A DNA stretch of 64,000 bases from positions 248,001-312,000 of the forward strand of contig NZ_JAQNCZ010000001.1 of the NCBI RefSeq assembly GCF_028369055.1, in the 5' to 3' direction. How positions within the stretch are numbered: the first letter of the stretch is position 1; each line of letters begins with the position of its first letter. The notes under the pieces are model-generated. The model did not search any database and was not told where the DNA came from. It saw only the letters and a list, made by a program, of their open reading frames with translations. The position numbers and the translations under genes are program-made. The DNA comes from Cognatishimia sp. SS12 (lineage in GTDB: Bacteria; Pseudomonadota; Alphaproteobacteria; Rhodobacterales; Rhodobacteraceae). This document shows positions 58,578 to 64,000 of the stretch, piece after piece.

Positions 58578-58829
58578 TCTTCGGTTAGATTTAAACGCGG
58601 TTAACAGCAGAAGGAATGCCGTCGACACATCATTGAGATTCGTATAGGCTGGTGAGTAAGCATCACTAAAGATGCATTCGGTAGGGCGAGCAGGCTTTGC
58701 CAAAAAGTGAATCACCCGCGGTCAGATCGCCCCGAATTGGGCGGTCCGTTACTGCTTGTTGTGTGCCTTCATCCCAAATTCCCCAATATCTGCGCTGGTC
58801 GGCGAAATGCCGCGAATTGCGGCGCAAAT

Positions 58830-58850
58830 TTGTCCACATTTTGTGGATAA
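58830..58850. promoter_or_regulatory. Inverted pair of DnaA boxes upstream of ftsZ
   Basis: TTGTCCACA (58830-58838, 8 of 9 to TTATCCACA) faces TGTGGATAA (58842-58850, a perfect box on the minus strand) with a TTT spacer; the core TCCACA-TTT-TGTGGA is a perfect palindrome. It ends 14 nt before the candidate -35. In Caulobacter DnaA activates ftsZ, so an activating site is plausible. Not proven by sequence. Confidence 0.6.
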
Positions 58851-58859
58851 CTTCGCTTT

Positions 58860-58893
58860 TGGACGTGACGTGTCCACTGGCACGCGGTAATAA
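58860..58893 (+). promoter_or_regulatory. Candidate ftsZ promoter
   Basis: GTGACG (58865-58870) and TAATAA (58888-58893) are spaced 17 bp, giving a start near 58900. An inverted repeat TGGAC-N7-GTCCA (58860-58876) covers the -35. The leader to the ATG would be about 56 nt. Confidence 0.45.
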
Positions 58894-58917
58894 TAGGGTT
58901 GAGTAGGAGTACAAAAA

Positions 58918-58931
58918 CCCGCTTTAGCGGG
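58918..58931 (+). promoter_or_regulatory. Hairpin in the ftsZ leader
   Basis: Perfect stem CCCGC-TTTA-GCGGG, starting about 18 nt after the predicted start and ending 24 nt before the ATG. No U-tract, so it is more likely an mRNA stability element than a terminator. Confidence 0.5.
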
Positions 58932-58955
58932 GCGTAATAACAGGCGGACGCTCTC

Positions 58956-60593
58956 ATGGCACTGAATCTGATGTTTCCTGAACAGGAAGACCTAAAACCC
59001 CGTATCACTGTCTTCGGCGTTGGGGGCGCTGGTGGTAACGCGGTCAACAATATGATCGCAAAACAGCTGGAAGGCGTGGACTTTGTTGTAGCCAACACTG
59101 ACGCGCAGGCCTTGCAGCAGAACCAATCGCAACAGCGCGTGCAACTTGGTGTGAAAGTCACCGAGGGTCTCGGCGCAGGCGCACGGCCTGCGGTCGGCGC
59201 AGCCGCTGCAGAAGAAAGCATTGAACAGATCGTTGATCACCTGGCGGGGGCACATATGTGCTTTATCACCGCGGGTATGGGCGGCGGCACCGGCACGGGG
59301 GCCGCGCCGATCATTGCGCAAGCCGCCCGCGAACTGGGTGTTCTGACCGTCGGTGTTGTCACCAAACCCTTCCAATTCGAAGGGGCCAAGCGCATGCGTC
59401 AGGCCGAAGCAGGCGTTGAAGCGCTGCAAAAGGTCGTTGATACGCTGATCATCATCCCGAACCAGAACCTGTTCCGCCTCGCCAACGAAAAAACGACCTT
59501 CACCGAAGCCTTCGCACTGGCCGATGATGTGCTCTATCAAGGTGTGAAAGGTGTGACAGACCTGATGGTCCGTCCGGGCCTGATCAACCTCGACTTTGCT
59601 GACGTACGTGCTGTGATGGACGAGATGGGCAAGGCCATGATGGGCACTGGCGAAGCCACCGGCGAAGATCGCGCCATTCAGGCCGCCGAGAAGGCGATTG
59701 CCAACCCGCTCTTGGATGAAATCAGCCTGCGCGGTGCAAACGGCGTTCTGATCAATATCACCGGCGGTCATGACCTGACCCTGTTCGAACTGGACGAAGC
59801 CGCCAACCGCATCCGCGAAGAGGTGGATCCAGATGCCAATATCATCGTCGGCTCGACGCTGGATACCGATCTGGAAGGGGCGATGCGCGTTTCTGTTGTC
59901 GCCACCGGCATCGACGCCACCGAAGTTACCAGCGAAATGCCGGTACCGCGCCGCAAGCTGTCTGAACCACTGAAACAGTCGGTCGCCATGGAAGAGCCCG
60001 CGCCAGCAGCAGAACCAGCGCCGGCACCGGCCCCTGCTGCGCGCAACATCGCGCAAGAAGAGACGCCCGCAGAGCCAAGCCTTTTCGGAGAGTTTGACAC
60101 CCAGCGCGCCGCTTCCGAAGAGCAGATGGAAGACATCTTCGAAGAGCCAGCCCCGGCCCCTGCCGCACGCAATATCGCGCAGGATGATGGTCTGCCGCCC
60201 CCGGCCTATCAACCACGGGTCGCGCAATTCCAGCCGCGTCAGGACTATTACGAAGACGAGACCGAAGGTTTTGTGGCCCCAAAGGCCCCGGCACCCGGCA
60301 CCCCGTCTCCGGAAGCGATGGCGCGCCTGCGCACCGCGGTCAACAAAGTACCCTCCGCACCGCAAGAACGTCAGCCGGTCGTGAACCGCGAGGCCCCTGC
60401 GCCGGTTGAAGAAAAACCGCGCTTTGGCATCAACTCTTTGATCAACCGCATGACAGGTCACGGAGAGTCCGCGCAGCCTGCGCAGCGCCAGCAGCCCAAT
60501 GTTCAGGCTGCACCGGCGCAGCCTGCGCCACAGGAAGATCCTGAGCAGGAGCGCATTGAAATTCCGGCCTTCCTGCGCCGTCAAGCGAACTGA
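58956..60593 (+). CDS. ftsZ: Cell division GTPase FtsZ
   Basis: 545 residues. Tubulin-like GTPase with [14 protein letters not shown] at the start, the T4 loop [15 protein letters not shown] and the T7 region [12 protein letters not shown] long Pro/Ala/Glu-rich linker (about residues 330-525), typical of alphaproteobacteria, precedes the conserved C-terminal peptide [11 protein letters not shown] that binds FtsA. The linker contains a repeat, APAARNIAQ at 359-367 and 401-409, exactly 42 codons apart. AGGCGGA precedes the ATG. A terminator follows. Confidence 0.97.
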   Translation: MALNLMFPEQEDLKPRITVFGVGGAGGNAVNNMIAKQLEGVDFVVANTDAQALQQNQSQQRVQLGVKVTEGLGAGARPAVGAAAAEESIEQIVDHLAGAHMCFITAGMGGGTGTGAAPIIAQAARELGVLTVGVVTKPFQFEGAKRMRQAEAGVEALQKVVDTLIIIPNQNLFRLANEKTTFTEAFALADDVLYQGVKGVTDLMVRPGLINLDFADVRAVMDEMGKAMMGTGEATGEDRAIQAAEKAIANPLLDEISLRGANGVLINITGGHDLTLFELDEAANRIREEVDPDANIIVGSTLDTDLEGAMRVSVVATGIDATEVTSEMPVPRRKLSEPLKQSVAMEEPAPAAEPAPAPAPAARNIAQEETPAEPSLFGEFDTQRAASEEQMEDIFEEPAPAPAARNIAQDDGLPPPAYQPRVAQFQPRQDYYEDETEGFVAPKAPAPGTPSPEAMARLRTAVNKVPSAPQERQPVVNREAPAPVEEKPRFGINSLINRMTGHGESAQPAQRQQPNVQAAPAQPAPQEDPEQERIEIPAFLRRQAN

Positions 60594-60616
60594 TCGCACA
60601 CACATTTTTGCAAAAG

Positions 60617-60641
60617 GGCCGCCAGAACTGGCGGCCTTTTT
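60617..60641 (+). terminator. Intrinsic terminator after ftsZ
   Basis: GGCCGCCAG / CTGGCGGCC (60617-60625, 60628-60636), effectively an 8-bp stem with a GAAC tetraloop, followed by five T. It lies 23 nt after the ftsZ stop and isolates ftsZ from lpxC. Confidence 0.92.
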
Positions 60642-60797
60642 CGTTTGTTTACAGAGATTTATTTTACATTCGGCGGTCTTCTGCCGCTTTGTAACCTGCA
60701 TGTTTCAGATGGTTACAATCTTTGAGTTGAGTGTTTCAGGTTCAGCAATTAGGCCTATGCCACGGCCCGCAGAGGGTCTTTTGAACTGGGGCACGAT

Positions 60798-61721
60798 TTG
60801 CAGAACACGATCAAAAATCCTATTCGCTTTGTCGGTGTTGGCCTGCATTCCGGGCGGCCTGTCCGCATGACGCTTGAGCCAGCCTCTGCTGGCTATGGGA
60901 TTTGGTTTCAGCGCACCGATGTGCTGGACGGTGATCAGATGTTGCCCGCCCGCTGGGACATGGTGGAACAATCGCCGCTTTGCACCAAGCTGGTGAATGG
61001 CTCTGGGGTTAGCGTCTCTACGATCGAACATATCATGGCCGCGCTCGCGGGCTGCGGCGTGCACAATGTTCTAGTGCGCATCGACGGCCCCGAAGTGCCG
61101 ATCATGGACGGCAGCAGCGCTGTTTTCGTCAAATCCATTCTGGCCTGCGGCCTGATGGGGCAGGGCGAAAAGATCCGCGCGATCGAAGTTCTAAAACCGG
61201 TGCGCGCCGAACGTGTGGATGCCTGGGCCGAATTGCATCCGGCGGATAATCTGGAAATTGATTTCCACATTGAATTTGCCGATGAGGCCATCGGTGTGCA
61301 GCACCGGACGCTTGATATGGCCAACGGCAGCTTTGTGCGCGAACTCTGCGATTGCCGCACCTTCTGCCGTCAGGCAGATGTTGAGAATATGCAGGCCAAT
61401 GGTCTGGCCCTGGGCGGCATTCCCGGTATCAACGCCGTGGTGTTTGACGGCGCGCGCGTGCAAAGCGGCGCAGGCCTGCGCCGGGCGGATGAACCTGTGC
61501 GTCACAAAATGCTGGATGCGCTTGGCGATCTTTATACCGCAGGCATGCCGATCCTTGGCCGCTACGTCGGGCACCGTTCTGGTCACGCGATGACCAACAA
61601 GCTGCTGCGCGCGCTGATGAGCGACCCGAGCGCCTATCGCGTGGTTGAATGCACGCCCGAAATGGCGGCACGTCTGCCGGGGGCCGGGGTGCGCATGGCG
61701 GAAATGCCAGCCGTCGCCTAA
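60798..61721 (+). CDS. lpxC: UDP-3-O-acyl-N-acetylglucosamine deacetylase
   Basis: 307 residues, start TTG (QNTIKNPIRFVGVGLHSGR is the usual N-terminus); no ATG is in a suitable place. Zinc deacetylase with the STIEHIMAALAGCGVHN and RHKMLDALGDL ligands, and DGSSAVFVKSI. Commits to lipid A synthesis, so an outer membrane with LPS is expected. Monocistronic-looking, between ftsZ and bamD. Confidence 0.96.
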   Translation: MQNTIKNPIRFVGVGLHSGRPVRMTLEPASAGYGIWFQRTDVLDGDQMLPARWDMVEQSPLCTKLVNGSGVSVSTIEHIMAALAGCGVHNVLVRIDGPEVPIMDGSSAVFVKSILACGLMGQGEKIRAIEVLKPVRAERVDAWAELHPADNLEIDFHIEFADEAIGVQHRTLDMANGSFVRELCDCRTFCRQADVENMQANGLALGGIPGINAVVFDGARVQSGAGLRRADEPVRHKMLDALGDLYTAGMPILGRYVGHRSGHAMTNKLLRALMSDPSAYRVVECTPEMAARLPGAGVRMAEMPAVA

Positions 61722-61828
61722 GCTTTCGCCGGAATTCGCGCCAAAGTCATTTTGCCTCGTAAATTTCTGTGCTAACAGCAGGGGGCCGGGGCATGCCTCG
61801 GCGATGCAGTCAATAAAGGTAGAGCAGA

Positions 61829-62683
61829 ATGGCGCGTCGCGACTCTCGTAAAATCGTAGGTGCTGCAGTTTTGTCAGCGCTTCTTCTGGCCGGGTGCGGC
61901 GGCGGTGGCGCAGATCAGAAACTCTTTGGCTCCCAACCGATCGAAGCCTTCACCGCAGAGCAGATTTTCGGCCGCGGCGAGTTTGAGCTGGAGCGCAACA
62001 AGCCCGATGATGCGGCGTTTTATTTCGCCGAAGTCGAACGGCTATATCCTTATTCGGCCTGGGCCAAACGCGCGCTGATCATGCAGGCCTTTGCCTACCA
62101 TCAGGACACGGATTACGAAAACAGCCGTGCTGCGGCACAACGCTATATCGATTTTTACCCGCAGGATGATGATGCCGCCTATGCGCAATATCTGCTGGCG
62201 CTCAGCTACTATGATCAGATCGACGAAGTTGGCCGCGATCAGGGGCTGACATTTCAGGCGCTGCAATCCCTGCGCAAGGTGATTGAGACCTATCCTGACA
62301 GTGAATATGCGCGCTCTTCCGTGCTGAAATTTGATCTGGCTTTTGATCATCTCGCCGCAAAAGAAATGGAAATTGGCCGCTATTATCTGAAGCGTGACCG
62401 CTTTGCCGCCTCGATCAACCGCTTCCGCGTTGTGGTTGAAGATTTTCAGACCACCAGCCATACGCCAGAAGCGCTGCACCGACTTGTGGAGGCATATCTG
62501 TCGCTTGGCCTGACCGACGAAGCACAGACCGCCGGGGCCATCCTGGGCCACAACTTCCGTTCAACCGACTGGTATGAGGATAGCTATCGCCTGCTGACGC
62601 AGCGTGGCCTACAACCTCGGGCTCGGGGCAACGGCTGGTTGGCCAGCGTCTATCGTCAGACCATCAAAGGCAAGTGGCTCTGA
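61829..62683 (+). CDS. bamD: Outer membrane assembly lipoprotein BamD
   Basis: 284 residues. Lipoprotein signal with lipobox L-A-G-C23 (SALLLAGC), then TPR-like helices (AEQIFGRGEFELERNKPDDAAFYFAEVERLYPYSAWAKRA and repeats of similar form to about residue 250). Component of the BAM complex inserting outer membrane barrels. recN starts 29 nt later on the same strand, a common alphaproteobacterial order. Confidence 0.94.
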   Translation: MARRDSRKIVGAAVLSALLLAGCGGGGADQKLFGSQPIEAFTAEQIFGRGEFELERNKPDDAAFYFAEVERLYPYSAWAKRALIMQAFAYHQDTDYENSRAAAQRYIDFYPQDDDAAYAQYLLALSYYDQIDEVGRDQGLTFQALQSLRKVIETYPDSEYARSSVLKFDLAFDHLAAKEMEIGRYYLKRDRFAASINRFRVVVEDFQTTSHTPEALHRLVEAYLSLGLTDEAQTAGAILGHNFRSTDWYEDSYRLLTQRGLQPRARGNGWLASVYRQTIKGKWL

Positions 62684-62712
62684 GCGGGTGCAGGTGAGGG
62701 CGGTGTAACGCG

Positions 62713-64000
62713 ATGCTGCGCGCATTAGAAATTCGCGACATGTTGATCATCGACCAGCTGGCGCTTGAGTTTCAGCCGGGTCTAAATGTGCTCACCGGGG
62801 AAACCGGGGCCGGTAAATCCATTTTGCTGGACTCGCTGGGTTTTGTGTTGGGCTGGCGCGGGCGCGCTGAACTGGTGCGCAAGGGCGCGGATCAGGGCGA
62901 GGTGGTGGCCGAATTTGACCTGCCCGAGGGCCACCCGGCTTTCGCCATTCTCGACGATGCTGGCCTGCCGGTGGACGACGGGTTGATCCTGCGGCGCGTC
63001 AACCGCAAGGACGGGCGCAAGACAGCCTGGGTCAATGATCGACGTTGTTCGGGCGAGGTGCTGCGCGCCCTGTCCGAAACGCTGGTGGAATTGCACGGCC
63101 AACACGATGATCGCGGGCTTTTGGATCCCAAGGGCCATCGCGCGCTGCTGGATCAATATGCGCAGCTTGGCCCGATGAAGGCCGATCTGCGCAGCGCTTG
63201 GACCGATATGCAAGGCGCGCGCAAAGCGTTGGCCACGGCCGAGGCGGCGCTGAGCGCGGTTGAGGCCGAAGAGGATTTTCTGCGCCATGCCGTTGCCGAG
63301 CTCGACGCGCTGGACCCGCAGCCCGGCGAAGAGGCAGAGCTTGATTCTCGTCGCCGCATGATGCAGGGGGCCGAACGCATTCGCGCAGATGTGGCGCGGG
63401 CGCAGGGCGCGCTTGGCCAGGAAGGCGCAGAGGGCGCGATGGGCGAAGCGCTGCGTTGGCTTGAAGGGGCGACAGAGGCGGTAGAAGGCCGGTTGGATGC
63501 GCCTATGGCCGCGCTGGAACGGGCGATGACCGAACTTGATGAGGCGGCCGCCGGTGTTGCCGACTGCCTTGAGGCGCTGGATTTCAACCCGCTTGAGCTG
63601 GAGCAGTGCGAAGAGAGGCTCTTTGCCATTCGTGCCCTGGCGCGCAAACATAATGTCGCGCCCGATGAACTTGGCAATTTTGCCGAGGAGCTGCGCGGTA
63701 AAATGGCAGCGCTGGACGCGGGTGAGGGCGAAATAGCTGCCCTGCGCGCCACGCTGCACGCTGCCGAAAATACCTATACCGATCAGGCGGCGGCGCTGTC
63801 TGCCGCCCGCAAAGAGGCCGCAGGCGCGCTGGATCGCGCGGTGATGGCAGAACTAGCGCCGCTGAAAATGGATCGTGCGGTGTTTACAACTGCCTTTGAG
63901 GCCGAGACCGCTGGCCCCGAGGGCATTGATGCGGTGTCCTTTACGGTGGCGACCAACCCCGGCGCGCCCTCTGGCCCCCTGGCAAAGATCGCCAGTGGCG
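62713..64000 (+). CDS. recN: DNA repair ATPase RecN, 3' end missing
   Basis: The gene runs off the right edge with 429 codons visible and no stop. It starts LRALEIRDMLIIDQLALEFQPGLNVLTGETGAGKS, with Walker A GETGAGKS and the following EVVAEFDL and ETLVELHGQHD (Q-loop and arm). A long coiled coil follows. SMC-like protein that acts in double-strand break repair. The C-terminal Walker B half is outside the window. Confidence 0.94.
   Translation, partial: MLRALEIRDMLIIDQLALEFQPGLNVLTGETGAGKSILLDSLGFVLGWRGRAELVRKGADQGEVVAEFDLPEGHPAFAILDDAGLPVDDGLILRRVNRKDGRKTAWVNDRRCSGEVLRALSETLVELHGQHDDRGLLDPKGHRALLDQYAQLGPMKADLRSAWTDMQGARKALATAEAALSAVEAEEDFLRHAVAELDALDPQPGEEAELDSRRRMMQGAERIRADVARAQGALGQEGAEGAMGEALRWLEGATEAVEGRLDAPMAALERAMTELDEAAAGVADCLEALDFNPLELEQCEERLFAIRALARKHNVAPDELGNFAEELRGKMAALDAGEGEIAALRATLHAAENTYTDQAAALSAARKEAAGALDRAVMAELAPLKMDRAVFTTAFEAETAGPEGIDAVSFTVATNPGAPSGPLAKIASG

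Larger units (their letters stand above)
58578..58955. other. Non-coding region between ftsA and ftsZ
   Basis: 378 nt without a credible gene. It holds a hairpin GCATC-ACTAAA-GATGC (58660-58675), two GANTC sites (58637-58641 and 58709-58713, possible CcrM sites), a DnaA-box palindrome (58830-58850), a candidate promoter (58860-58893) and a leader hairpin (58918-58931). ftsZ therefore probably has its own transcription control. Confidence 0.85.

Noticed and set aside
58590-58604. CtrA-like site (TTAA half-sites) just after ftsA
   Set aside because: The two TTAA halves are 6 nt apart, not 7; only TTTA-N7-TTAA fits the spacing, with one mismatch. Too weak in a position 300 nt from the ftsZ start.
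56931-58715. 594-codon minus-strand open frame opposite ftsQ/ftsA
   Set aside because: Antisense shadow of ftsA; composition rich in His, Arg and Ala, as is typical of such shadows in this genome.
58992-60701. 569-codon minus-strand open frame opposite ftsZ
   Set aside because: Covers ftsZ completely, which is unambiguous; no start signal or domain on the other strand.
1-64000. tRNA, rRNA, CRISPR, insertion sequence or prophage
   Set aside because: I read all gaps between genes and saw no cloverleaf-like tRNA, no repeat-spacer pattern, no transposase or integrase and no long terminal inverted repeats. A tRNAscan-SE or ISfinder search would be decisive.

Overview
The window is core chromosome of a high-GC alphaproteobacterium, almost certainly Rhodobacterales (Rhodobacteraceae/Roseobacter group). 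This is inferred from several things seen together: an NDUFA12 complex I accessory subunit next to MlaD and a DUF2155 protein; the ctaC-ctaB-orf-ctaG-ctaE-SURF1-thrC-M16 peptidase order; a division and cell wall (dcw) cluster with a DUF2484 protein between murC and murB; ftsZ followed by lpxC, bamD and recN; and an extended mraZ leader that looks like the UpsM RNA of Rhodobacter sphaeroides. I see no phage, insertion sequence, CRISPR array, tRNA or rRNA gene.

Layout. 1-3.3 kb: a TctD/TctE-like two-component system with a periplasmic binding protein, divergent from a gene cut by the left edge. 3.4-7.2 kb: NDUFA12, MlaD, DUF2155, then aat and accBC on the minus strand. 7.4-11.2 kb: a PAS-LuxR regulator, an M23 lipoprotein, a two-subunit CoA-transferase, and an ECF-like sigma factor with a small membrane partner. 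11.2-16.7 kb (minus strand): topA, dprA, tldD. 16.9-25.8 kb (plus strand): cytochrome c oxidase subunits II and III with assembly factors, then thrC, an M16 peptidase and small enzymes. 25.8-38.1 kb: a D-lactate-dehydrogenase-like FAD enzyme, apt, a LysE exporter, mtnP, SulP, a flavin reductase, GNAT, EcsC, ptsP, lysC, DUF1178 and NUDIX.

38.2-61.7 kb is the dcw cluster: mraZ-rsmH-ftsL-ftsI-murE-murF-mraY-murD, two inserted minus-strand genes (a GntR regulator and a BaiN-like flavoprotein), then ftsW-murG-murC-DUF2484-small membrane protein-murB, ddl-ftsQ-ftsA, ftsZ and lpxC. bamD and recN (cut by the right edge) follow. The cluster makes the peptidoglycan precursor from UDP-MurNAc to lipid II and builds the septal machinery.

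The most interesting signals lie in the non-coding gaps of the dcw cluster. They are: a structured leader RNA ending in an intrinsic terminator just before mraZ; TGGGN repeats with 10-bp spacing that match MraZ operators; a DnaA-box palindrome just upstream of a candidate ftsZ promoter; and small hairpins with A/T-rich loops at the head of each sub-operon. I found no clearly new defence or metabolic system.
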